A DNA stretch of 7,707 nt from assembly GCA_004296145.1 (NCBI GenBank), contig SEBM01000180.1, forward strand, positions 1 to 7,707, read 5' to 3'. Shown here piece by piece: positions 1 to 4,858 of the stretch. Under the pieces are notes generated by a model, which saw only the letters and a list, made by a program, of their open reading frames with translations, was not told the origin of the DNA and did no database searches. Source of the DNA: Flavobacterium sp. GTDB taxonomy: Bacteria; Bacteroidota; Bacteroidia; Flavobacteriales; Flavobacteriaceae. The translations under genes and the position numbers were made by a program. How positions within the stretch are numbered: position 1 is the first letter of the stretch; the number at the start of each line of letters is the position of its first letter.

Positions 1-175
1 CGTTAGCACGGATCATTATTTTATCCGGATAATAAATAAAATTAGTGGTGTCTTTCTGACTGAAATTTTGAGCTGAAATTGTTTGAAAATGAAGAAATAG
101 ATAAAACAGAAACAGAAATGATTTTAAAGAAAATGAGCAATGAATCTTATTATTTAAAAAACTTAATGACTTCAT
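1..175 (-). CDS. Secreted protein, N-terminal fragment (possibly DUF4421-like), runs off the left edge
   Basis: An open frame starts with ATG at 175 and continues past base 1, giving 58 complete codons. Two in-frame TAG codons lie 27 and 24 bases upstream, so this is the first available Met. The first ~36 residues form a long Sec signal peptide: a polar, basic N-region, then a Phe/Leu-rich core (SFLFLFYLFL) and a probable cleavage site after ISAQ. The visible mature part begins NFSQKDTTNFIYYPDKIMIR. The phrase Y-Y-P-D-K-I-M-I-R-A resembles, from memory, the start of DUF4421 outer-membrane-associated proteins of Bacteroidota. With so little sequence that family call is weak. A TAnnTTTG element lies 27 bases before the start, so the gene probably has its own promoter rather than relying on read-through from the acetyltransferase gene. 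The exported nature is well supported; the function is unknown. Confidence 0.62.
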   Translation of the reverse strand, partial: MKSLSFLNNKIHCSFSLKSFLFLFYLFLHFQTISAQNFSQKDTTNFIYYPDKIMIRAN

Positions 176-202
176 TTTCTGTTTAGTGTAAATGTTCTAC
201 TA

Positions 203-210
203 CAAAGATA
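203..210 (-). promoter_or_regulatory. Bacteroidota -7 promoter element for the leftmost secreted-protein gene
   Basis: Read on the minus strand the sequence is TATCTTTG, an exact match to TAnnTTTG, the -7 consensus recognised by the Bacteroidota primary sigma factor. It ends 27 bases before the ATG at 175. A TTTG lies further upstream (237-240 on the plus strand as CAAA), but the 26-base spacer is longer than the usual ~17-23, so the -33 element is doubtful. Confidence 0.5.
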
Positions 211-259
211 TCATTTCTGTCGAATTTAATTTTACACAAACAACTTTATTAAAAGAGAC

Positions 260-661
260 TTATTTATTTACTTTTTCCATCATTTTTTCAGGATGCGCCA
301 AGGCAGTAAAACCAAATTTCTGATATAAAAAATGAGCATCAGTAGTTGCTAAACGCCATATTTTTACTTCCTGTAATTCCGGGTCATTCATCATTTTTTC
401 TATTAATAAAGAAGAATAACCTTGACCTCGAAATTCTTCTGAAATAAAAACATCCATCAAATAAGCAAAAACAATGTAATCGGTAATGACGCGCGCAAAT
501 CCAATCTGTTTGCCATCCAGATAAATCCCAAAACAAACCGAAGCGTCAATTGTTCTTTGGACTTCTTCCATCGTGCGCCCAGCAGCCCAGTAAATATCTT
601 TTAAAAAATTCTGAATAAACGGAACGTCTAGTTTGCTTTTATCTTTTGAAATCGTGATCAT
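260..661 (-). CDS. GNAT family N-acetyltransferase
   Basis: This 133-residue single-domain protein is typical in length for a small GNAT enzyme, which transfers the acetyl group of acetyl-CoA to an amine on an unknown substrate in the cytoplasm. Core beta strands appear at ~43-58 (CFGIYLDGKQIGFARV) and ~62-73 (YIVFAYLMDVFI). They lead into the acetyl-CoA pyrophosphate-binding motif A, with R78-G-Q-G-Y-S83 after EEF. Motif B is seen as FLYQKFGF (111-118), the usual helix and bulge before the last strand. The ATG at 661 is the natural start and no Shine-Dalgarno sequence is present. Upstream is the cyclase gene on the same strand, separated by a gap almost filled by a perfect 27-bp hairpin, so expression probably depends on read-through past it. 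No TAnnTTTG element is visible in that gap. The substrate cannot be inferred. Confidence 0.9.
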   Translation of the reverse strand: MITISKDKSKLDVPFIQNFLKDIYWAAGRTMEEVQRTIDASVCFGIYLDGKQIGFARVITDYIVFAYLMDVFISEEFRGQGYSSLLIEKMMNDPELQEVKIWRLATTDAHFLYQKFGFTALAHPEKMMEKVNK

Positions 662-670
662 AATAATTTT

Positions 671-735
671 AGATTTTAGAATGTAGATTTTAGATTTTTT
701 GGAAGTGTAAATCTAAAATCTACATTCTAAAATCT
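671..735. repeat. Perfect 27-bp inverted repeat (hairpin) built from AGATTTT heptamers
   Basis: The left arm 671-697 and right arm 709-735 are exact reverse complements, with an 11-base loop at 698-708. Each arm is internally periodic with a 7-bp unit: AGATTTT, AGAATGT, AGATTTT, then a partial or whole AGATTTT. The right arm encodes the last codons and the TAG stop of the cyclase gene (720-722). The left arm ends 10 bases before the acetyltransferase ATG. No U-tract follows the stem in the minus-strand transcript, so a classical intrinsic terminator is not clearly indicated. An mRNA 3'-end stabiliser, processing site or mobile palindromic repeat is possible. Confidence 0.92.
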
Positions 736-1487
736 GAAATGGTATACAAAATAGGTTTGCTTGGGCTAGCATCATTTTCAAACGAAGCAATTTGTAAATT
801 CAGAAAATAATCTCCGTCTTTAACTTCATCAGGAACATAAATCATTTCTGTAATTGTAGCATTTAATCGTGCATCATCGTTTAGAATTTCGATGTCTTTT
901 ACATTCCAAAAAGCTTTATGAGCTAATAATTTTCCTTCATCATGTTCTTTGTCAACGCTTGGTAAATCAATCAATAAATGCTGAATTTCGCTTTCGCGGA
1001 TGAAAATCGCAGCATCTTCAGCCAAATAAGGCGGATTTGTATTAGAATATTTTCGTGATTTTTTGTCTTTCTCATTCGGAAGCGTTCTGATAATTATAGC
1101 TTCCGGTTTTGAACCGTTTAAAGCTGTGACTATTTGTTGTTTGGAAATAATAAAATCGTCTCCATGCTTTTCAGGTTTAACAGTAATCAATTTTCCAAAA
1201 AAGAAAAACTGTTTAAGTGACTGATTAATGCTATAAAATTCACGTGTAATATGCCCCAGACATTCCGTATGCGTCCCATGCCCATGCGGATTGAAGAAAA
1301 TATTATTAAAATTAGTCGAAGATTTTCCTTCAGAAACTTTTCCAATCCAGTCTCCAAAAACTACGGGTTCAATGACTGGTTTTTCGATATACCACGCAAT
1401 CGGATTTTCGTCTGTATTGGTTAACGGGATAGAAATATCAATAGGTTTTGATAAGTCGATTTCGAAGTTGTTGATTTTTGCTTTCAT
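720..1487 (-). CDS. Cyclase-family (kynurenine formamidase-like) metal-dependent hydrolase
   Basis: A 255-residue cytoplasmic protein of the Cyclase family (PF04199), which includes KynB-type kynurenine formamidases and other metal-dependent amide hydrolases. The metal-site signature of the family, HxGTHxDxPxH, appears as a variant at residues 68-79: H68-G-H70-G-T-H73-T-E75-C-L-G-H79, with Glu for Asp and CLGH for the usual xPxH. Further family features are the LLIDLPSVD strand with HDEGKLLAHKAFW and its His190. I chose the ATG at 1487. The frame continues to a TTG at 1502, but those bases lie in the terminal repeat of the GxxExxY cassette, and MKAKINNFEIDLSKPIDISI is a natural N-terminus. 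The 3' end, including the stop, lies in a perfect 27-bp hairpin. The actual substrate is unknown; no kynurenine-pathway genes are nearby, so KynB activity should not be assumed. Confidence 0.86.
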   Translation of the reverse strand: MKAKINNFEIDLSKPIDISIPLTNTDENPIAWYIEKPVIEPVVFGDWIGKVSEGKSSTNFNNIFFNPHGHGTHTECLGHITREFYSINQSLKQFFFFGKLITVKPEKHGDDFIISKQQIVTALNGSKPEAIIIRTLPNEKDKKSRKYSNTNPPYLAEDAAIFIRESEIQHLLIDLPSVDKEHDEGKLLAHKAFWNVKDIEILNDDARLNATITEMIYVPDEVKDGDYFLNLQIASFENDASPSKPILYTISDFRM

Positions 1488-1490
1488 GTC

Positions 1491-1530
1491 GTTTAACCGC
1501 AAGGTTCGCTAAGGTTTACGCAAAGAGCGC
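1491..1530 (+). repeat. Left 40-bp terminal inverted repeat of the GxxExxY cassette
   Basis: This arm pairs with 1998-2037 in inverted orientation, with 37 of 40 positions matching. Iterated GCG/CGC trinucleotides are spaced 9-12 bases apart. At 1495-1506 it contains a small stem AACC/GGTT around a GCAA loop. The equivalent place in the other arm has GCTA, so one of the three differences falls in a loop and keeps the stem. The outer end lies 3 bases upstream of the cyclase ATG (minus strand), so the arm forms that gene's leader. Confidence 0.93.
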
Positions 1531-1540
1531 GAGTTTTTTA

Positions 1541-1918
1541 TTAGAGATTGTTTGCTACTCTTCTTATTCCATTTTTTATTAATGAAACATTAAAGTTTAT
1601 TAATAAGCCCAGTTTACAATTTGTGAGTTTTAAGTAAGTCAATAGCTGTGCAAAATGAATTTCATTTAAACAATCTACCGACTTTATTTCCAAAATTAGT
1701 TTATTTTCTACTAAAATATCTAATCTGTAACCAACATCTAATTTTACTTCTTCGTAAATTAATGGTAGAGCTTTTTGTTTTTCAATTCGGAGACCTAATT
1801 TCTTTAATTCGTAAAATAAACATTCCTCATAAGCACTTTCTAAAAGACCAGGCCCTAAACTTTGATGAACTTTTAAAGCCGAATGAAACACAATTCGCGA
1901 TAAATCATTTTCTGACAT
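1541..1918 (-). CDS. GxxExxY family protein (PDDEXK-nuclease-like)
   Basis: A 125-residue protein with the diagnostic motif G24-L-L-E27-S-A-Y30 near the N-terminus, preceded by a helix ending HQSLGPG. It fits the GxxExxY family (PDDEXK_3-like, PF13366/TIGR04256 from memory). A PDDEXK-type active-site pattern is intact: E27 in the first helix, D67 in GYRLDILV, then E77-I-K79 in LILEIKSV, and Q91-L-L-T-Y95 in the following helix. All residues needed for a metal-dependent nuclease fold are therefore present, although the biochemical role of the family is not established to my knowledge. It ends with a helical, basic tail (KNGIRRVANNL). The ATG at 1918 follows a TAnnTTTG element by 25 bases, so it is probably transcribed independently of hemW. 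It lies inside a cassette bounded by 40-bp inverted repeats, which suggests the gene arrived or spreads with them. Confidence 0.9.
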   Translation of the reverse strand: MSENDLSRIVFHSALKVHQSLGPGLLESAYEECLFYELKKLGLRIEKQKALPLIYEEVKLDVGYRLDILVENKLILEIKSVDCLNEIHFAQLLTYLKLTNCKLGLLINFNVSLIKNGIRRVANNL

Positions 1919-1943
1919 AAGTAGTTTTAATAATTTTAAAACT

Positions 1944-1951
1944 CAAATGTA
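1944..1951 (-). promoter_or_regulatory. -7 promoter element of the GxxExxY gene
   Basis: The minus-strand sequence is TACATTTG, an exact TAnnTTTG match, 25 bases upstream of the ATG at 1918 in an AT-rich stretch inside the cassette. No convincing TTG -33 box is found at the usual spacing. Its position inside the inverted repeats means the cassette carries its own promoter. Confidence 0.48.
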
Positions 1952-1997
1952 CTTGTTTAAAATTAAAAATATAATTTAATTCTTACAAAAAAATATT

Positions 1998-2037
1998 GCG
2001 TTCTTTGCGTAAACTTTAGCGAACCTAGCGGTTAAAC
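1998..2037 (-). repeat. Right 40-bp terminal inverted repeat of the GxxExxY cassette
   Basis: This is the inverted partner of 1491-1530, with three mismatches over 40 bases. On the plus strand it shows three related hexamers, TTTGCG (2004-2009), TTAGCG (2016-2021) and CTAGCG (2025-2030). It ends at 2037, and 2038-2040 is the hemW stop codon. In the hemW transcript this arm is the immediate 3' sequence and can pair with the other arm, which lies just before the cyclase start. Confidence 0.93.
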
Positions 2038-3168
2038 TTAAGTATCCAAATAGAATAAATCTGAAGCAATTCCATCACTCAGGAATTTTCCTTTTAAAGT
2101 TGGTTTTAAAATATTATTTTCAATTGAAAGCAAATCGTCGTGAAAGAATTTTTGACTTTGTTTTTTCAGATAATCTAAATATTCAGATCCGAATTCTTTT
2201 TCAATTCTTTCCAGAGAAACGCCCCAAATGGTTCGCAATCCTGTCATAATATATTCGTTATAACGATCTGAAACAGATAAAGTTTCGGTTTCTATCGGAA
2301 GTTTATTTTCCTGAATAGATTTTATATAAAGAGAATTATTGGCCACATTCCAACCTCGTTTTATGCCGTCATAACTGTGTGCTGAAGGTCCGATTCCGAT
2401 GTATTTTTTACCCAGCCAATATGCCGAATTGTTTTTAGAGAAATAATTTTCTTTTCCGAAATTCGATAATTCGTAATGAATAAAACCATTTTTCTGAAGC
2501 ATTTCGACCAAAATCATAAAATGATTTGAAGCCACTTCATCCTGAGGTTCAGCAATTTTTCCGGTTTGAATTAATTTACTCAAAGCCGTTTTTGGCTCAA
2601 CCGTCAAAGCGTAACTCGAGATATGTGGAATACCAAAACTCAAAGCCGTTTCGATATTTTGTTTCCACATTTCGTCGCTCATTCCCGGAATTCCGTAAAT
2701 CAAATCAAGCGAAATATTATCGAAATATTTAGTTGCTTCTGCTAAACAATTTTTGGCTTCCGCCGAATTATGAGCGCGGTTCATCATCTTCAAATCTTCT
2801 TCATAAAAAGACTGAATTCCTATACTCAGACGATTTATCGGACTTTTAGATAACTCTAAAATTCGTTCTGCAGACAAATCATCCGGATTTGCTTCAATGG
2901 TAATTTCCGGATTTTCAGCAACTTTATAATTCGCATAAACAGTATCAATCAAAAGCTGTAATTCTGAATTTTCTAAAACAGAAGGAGTTCCGCCGCCAAA
3001 ATATATGGTTTCAATAGTTTCATCCAAAAACTCATTTTTACGCATAACGATTTCTTTCGCCAAAGCCAAAACCATTTCGTCTTTCTTCTTCATCGAAGTC
3101 GAAAAATGAAAGTCGCAATAATGGCAAGCCTGTTTGCAAAATGGAATATGAATGTAGATGCCGCTCAT
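2038..3168 (-). CDS. hemW: Radical SAM heme chaperone HemW
   Basis: A 376-residue radical SAM protein with the cluster motif C11-x3-C15-x2-C18-x-F20. The Phe after the third cysteine (C-D-F) is the HemW signature. True oxygen-independent coproporphyrinogen oxidase HemN/CPDH has a further Cys there, and HemN is longer at the N-terminus. Other family blocks are GGGTPS (58-63, SAM-binding), EANPDD (92-97), RLSIGIQSF (113-121), DLIYGIPGM, and IGIGPSAHSYDG. A winged-helix-like HemN C-terminal domain (from ~300) ends GKFLSDGIASDLFYLDT, so the gene is complete. HemW binds heme and hands it to acceptor proteins such as respiratory enzymes; annotation as coproporphyrinogen oxidase would be misleading. 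It lies 80 bases downstream of ruvC, with a hairpin repeat in between, and is probably co-transcribed with it. The stop codon directly abuts the GxxExxY cassette. Confidence 0.93.
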   Translation of the reverse strand: MSGIYIHIPFCKQACHYCDFHFSTSMKKKDEMVLALAKEIVMRKNEFLDETIETIYFGGGTPSVLENSELQLLIDTVYANYKVAENPEITIEANPDDLSAERILELSKSPINRLSIGIQSFYEEDLKMMNRAHNSAEAKNCLAEATKYFDNISLDLIYGIPGMSDEMWKQNIETALSFGIPHISSYALTVEPKTALSKLIQTGKIAEPQDEVASNHFMILVEMLQKNGFIHYELSNFGKENYFSKNNSAYWLGKKYIGIGPSAHSYDGIKRGWNVANNSLYIKSIQENKLPIETETLSVSDRYNEYIMTGLRTIWGVSLERIEKEFGSEYLDYLKKQSQKFFHDDLLSIENNILKPTLKGKFLSDGIASDLFYLDT

Positions 3169-3177
3169 TTTTTAGTA

Positions 3178-3203
3178 TTCAGTCTCAGTTTTCAGTCTCA
3201 GTT
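3178..3203 (+). repeat. Two perfect tandem 13-mers (TTCAGTCTCAGTT)
   Basis: TTCAGTCTCAGTT occurs at 3178-3190 and again at 3191-3203 without a gap, followed by degenerate CAG-T units at 6-8 base spacing. The second copy is part of the left arm of the ruvC-hemW hairpin. The tandem structure suggests the hairpin grew by slippage or repeated insertion. Confidence 0.85.
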
Positions 3204-3249
3204 TTTCAGCTTCAGTTATAACTGTAAACTGTAACTGAGACTGAAAACT
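3187..3249. repeat. Hairpin-forming inverted repeat between ruvC and hemW
   Basis: A 17-bp perfect stem pairs 3187-3203 with 3233-3249. The enclosed sequence is centred on a 12-base palindrome (CAGTTATAACTG, 3213-3224) and adds partial pairing. The right arm includes two of the three bases of the ruvC stop codon (3248-3250). The structure almost fills the gap between the two genes. It is unlike a normal terminator because no T-tract follows in the transcript direction; a role in differential stability of ruvC and hemW messages is possible. Confidence 0.85.
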
Positions 3250-3802
3250 ATTTTCTAATTTTATCCTCGTTTTGTTTTACAAATGAATCCCAACCAGAAT
3301 AACTTTTTCCGGCAACGATTTTTCCTGAATTAAAAAAGTGACAAACTGCAGCCGCCAAACCATCTGTCGAATCCAGATTTTTAGGAAGTTCTTTTAAACC
3401 CAAAAGCTGTTGCAACATTTTGGCAACCTGTTCTTTGCTGGCATTTCCGTTTCCGGTGATTGCCATTTTTATTTTTTTAGGCTCGTATTCCGTAATCGGA
3501 ATATCTCTCGAAAGTCCGGCAGCCATTGCAACACCTTGCGCACGTCCCAATTTCAACATCGATTGTACGTTTTTGCCAAAGAAAGGAGCTTCAATCGCAA
3601 TTTCATCCGGATGATGCGTTTCGATTAATTCGATTGTACGTTCAAAAATTATTTTTAGCTTTTGGTAATGATTGTCATATTTAGAAAGTTGTAACTCGTT
3701 AAGCTGAAGAAATTCCATTTTTTTATTGATGACTTTTATCAATCCAAAACCCATAATGGTTGTTCCCGGGTCAATGCCTAATATGATGCGTTCTTTTGTC
3801 AA
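3248..3802 (-). CDS. ruvC: Crossover junction endodeoxyribonuclease RuvC
   Basis: A 184-residue protein of normal RuvC length. RuvC is the dimeric Holliday-junction resolvase that acts with RuvAB to cut four-way junctions during homologous recombination. The four acidic catalytic residues of the RNase H fold are all present: D11 (GIDPGT), E71 (IAIEAPFF), D144 and D147 (LDSTDGLAAA). The TGNGNASKEQV stretch (116-126) matches the region before the last catalytic helix. The start is a TTG at 3802. The first in-frame ATG is codon 17, beyond catalytic D11, so the TTG is needed for a working enzyme. The leader has no Shine-Dalgarno sequence; a GTTTNAR heptamer repeat lies 11 bases upstream. hemW follows on the same strand, beyond a hairpin that overlaps the ruvC stop. 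ruvA and ruvB are not in the window, which is usual outside proteobacteria. Confidence 0.94.
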   Translation of the reverse strand: MTKERIILGIDPGTTIMGFGLIKVINKKMEFLQLNELQLSKYDNHYQKLKIIFERTIELIETHHPDEIAIEAPFFGKNVQSMLKLGRAQGVAMAAGLSRDIPITEYEPKKIKMAITGNGNASKEQVAKMLQQLLGLKELPKNLDSTDGLAAAVCHFFNSGKIVAGKSYSGWDSFVKQNEDKIRK

Positions 3803-3812
3803 GAGAGTTTTT

Positions 3813-3833
3813 GTTTCAAGTTTAAGGTTTCAA
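3813..3833 (+). repeat. Heptamer tandem repeat upstream of ruvC (GTTTCAA type, 3 units)
   Basis: Three consecutive 7-base units are visible: GTTTCAA (3813-3819), GTTTAAG (3820-3826), GTTTCAA (3827-3833), then a decayed GTTATTC. It lies in the 111-base divergent gap between ruvC and the membrane protein gene, close to the ruvC start. The same heptamer family recurs inside the glycosyltransferase gene at 5100-5127. Confidence 0.75.
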
Positions 3834-3901
3834 GTTATTCTGAACCTCGAATATCATTATCTAATTTTCTAATTGCCACATTTTCTCATTCTCAAATTGA
3901 C

Positions 3902-3909
3902 TACTTTTG
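3902..3909 (+). promoter_or_regulatory. -7 promoter element of the membrane protein/glycosyltransferase operon
   Basis: TACTTTTG matches TAnnTTTG exactly and ends only 4 bases before the ATG at 3914. Transcription would start at or next to the start codon, predicting a leaderless or near-leaderless mRNA. A 6-base inverted repeat, GCCACA (3875-3880) and TGTGGC (3908-3913), brackets the promoter core and could be a protein-binding site or chance. The nearest TTG at 3873-3875 leaves a 26-base spacer, longer than usual for a -33 box. Confidence 0.5.
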
Positions 3910-3913
3910 TGGC

Positions 3914-4858
3914 ATGATTTCAATTCCCCACAAAGCTAAACAATTCCTCGTTCTTCTGGTCAAACTTTTGATTGTTGGCGGCGCATTTTATTTTATTTAC
4001 AATCAGCTGGCAAACAATGACAAATTAGACTGGCAGAAATTCATTGTTTTATTCCGTAAAAATCAATCGGTTTTAGGAATTGCATTTATTTTATTGTTGA
4101 GCGTTTTGAATCGTTATTTTGAAATACTGAAATGGCAGAATCTCGCTAAAGTTATTCATCAAATCTCAGTTTCTGAAGCTACAAAACAGGTTTTATCGGC
4201 ATTAACAGCCGGAATTTTTACACCAAACGGAGTAGGAGAGTACGCAGGAAAAGCATTGTATTACCCAAAATCTGACGCTAAAAAAGTAGTTTTTCTAAAC
4301 TTAATCTGCAACGGAATCCAGATGGTTTTAACGGTCTTTTTTGGAATTTTCGGGTTGTTGTATTTTAATGCAAAATTCGATGTTATTACAACCAAAACTG
4401 TGTCTATTTTATTTGGCGGTTTTTTGTTGCTTATAATTGTTTTGTTTTCCATCAAAAAAATAAAAATAAAAGGATATTCAATAGAAAAACTGATTCATAA
4501 GATTAACGAAATCCCAAAACCGGTTCATCAAAAAAACATCTTTTTAGGAATCTGCCGTTATCTGGTTTTCTCGCATCAATATTATTTTTTGTTTTTAGCT
4601 TTTGATGTTCATTTGCCTTATCTAACTTTAATGGCTGCAGTAACATCTGTTTATTTCCTTGCTTCTTCATTACCTACATTTCAGTTTTTAGACTTTGCCG
4701 TAAAAGGAAGCGTAGCCATTTATTTCTTCGGAATTTTGGGTGTAAATGAATGGATTGTTGTCTTTATCTCGACTTTAATGTGGTTTTTAAATGTTGTACT
4801 TCCGGTAATTTTAGGAAGCTATTATGTATTGAACTTTAAAACAAAAACAGTTCAATGA
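3914..4858 (+). CDS. Lysylphosphatidylglycerol synthase TM region / UPF0104-type integral membrane protein
   Basis: A 314-residue polytopic membrane protein with about seven to eight hydrophobic segments (approximately 10-30, 50-68, 124-150, 160-179, 209-222, 232-253, 264-278, 280-306). Motifs of the MprF transmembrane/AglD-like family (PF03706) are visible: NRYFEILKWQ (66-75), with the conserved E and KW before a cytoplasmic segment, and FTPNGVGEYAGK (102-113), the family's G-x-G-E-x-x-G element. It has only the membrane (flippase-like) part. The C-terminal aminoacyl-transferase domain of true MprF is absent, so it should not be called a lysyl-PG synthase. Its stop overlaps the start of a family 2 glycosyltransferase by 4 bases (ATGA), which implies translational coupling. 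A role in moving or modifying a lipid-linked glycan or glycolipid in the inner membrane is a reasonable inference, without direct evidence. Confidence 0.8.
   Translation: MISIPHKAKQFLVLLVKLLIVGGAFYFIYNQLANNDKLDWQKFIVLFRKNQSVLGIAFILLLSVLNRYFEILKWQNLAKVIHQISVSEATKQVLSALTAGIFTPNGVGEYAGKALYYPKSDAKKVVFLNLICNGIQMVLTVFFGIFGLLYFNAKFDVITTKTVSILFGGFLLLIIVLFSIKKIKIKGYSIEKLIHKINEIPKPVHQKNIFLGICRYLVFSHQYYFLFLAFDVHLPYLTLMAAVTSVYFLASSLPTFQFLDFAVKGSVAIYFFGILGVNEWIVVFISTLMWFLNVVLPVILGSYYVLNFKTKTVQ

Larger units (their letters stand above)
1491..2037 (-). mobile_element. Putative 547-bp inverted-repeat cassette carrying one GxxExxY gene
   Basis: The block is bounded by 40-bp near-perfect inverted repeats (1491-1530 and 1998-2037), holds a single minus-strand gene for a PDDEXK-like small protein, and has its own -7 promoter element. 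Its right end abuts the hemW stop codon at 2038-2040 with no base between. Its left end is 3 bases from the cyclase start. Thus two host genes are separated by nothing but the cassette. No transposase and no clear target-site duplication are seen (flanks GTC and TTA). It could be a non-autonomous mobile unit, a homing-type element, or a gene trapped between two copies of a dispersed palindromic repeat. Mobility is inference; the repeat structure is directly visible. Confidence 0.55.

Noticed and set aside
1488..1502. Five extra N-terminal codons of the cyclase from a TTG at 1502
   Set aside because: These bases belong mostly to the terminal repeat of the GxxExxY cassette. The ATG at 1487 gives a natural N-terminus, so the extension is probably a by-product of the open repeat sequence.
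1291..1512. Plus-strand open frame of 73 codons
   Set aside because: It lies antisense to the cyclase N-terminus and ends in the repeat. No motif or signal supports it.
1648..1920. Plus-strand open frame of 90 codons
   Set aside because: It is antisense to the GxxExxY gene, has no family features, and is explained by the reverse of a strongly supported coding sequence.
1491..2037. CRISPR-like array from the paired 40-bp repeats
   Set aside because: There are only two copies, in inverted orientation, enclosing a gene rather than spacers.
2038..3168. Annotation of the radical SAM gene as coproporphyrinogen III oxidase (HemN)
   Set aside because: The cluster motif is CxxxCxxCxF, without the extra Cys of HemN, and the N-terminus is short, which fits HemW.
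3914..4858. Full MprF lysylphosphatidylglycerol synthase
   Set aside because: At 314 residues only the membrane region is present; the catalytic aminoacyl-transferase domain is missing.
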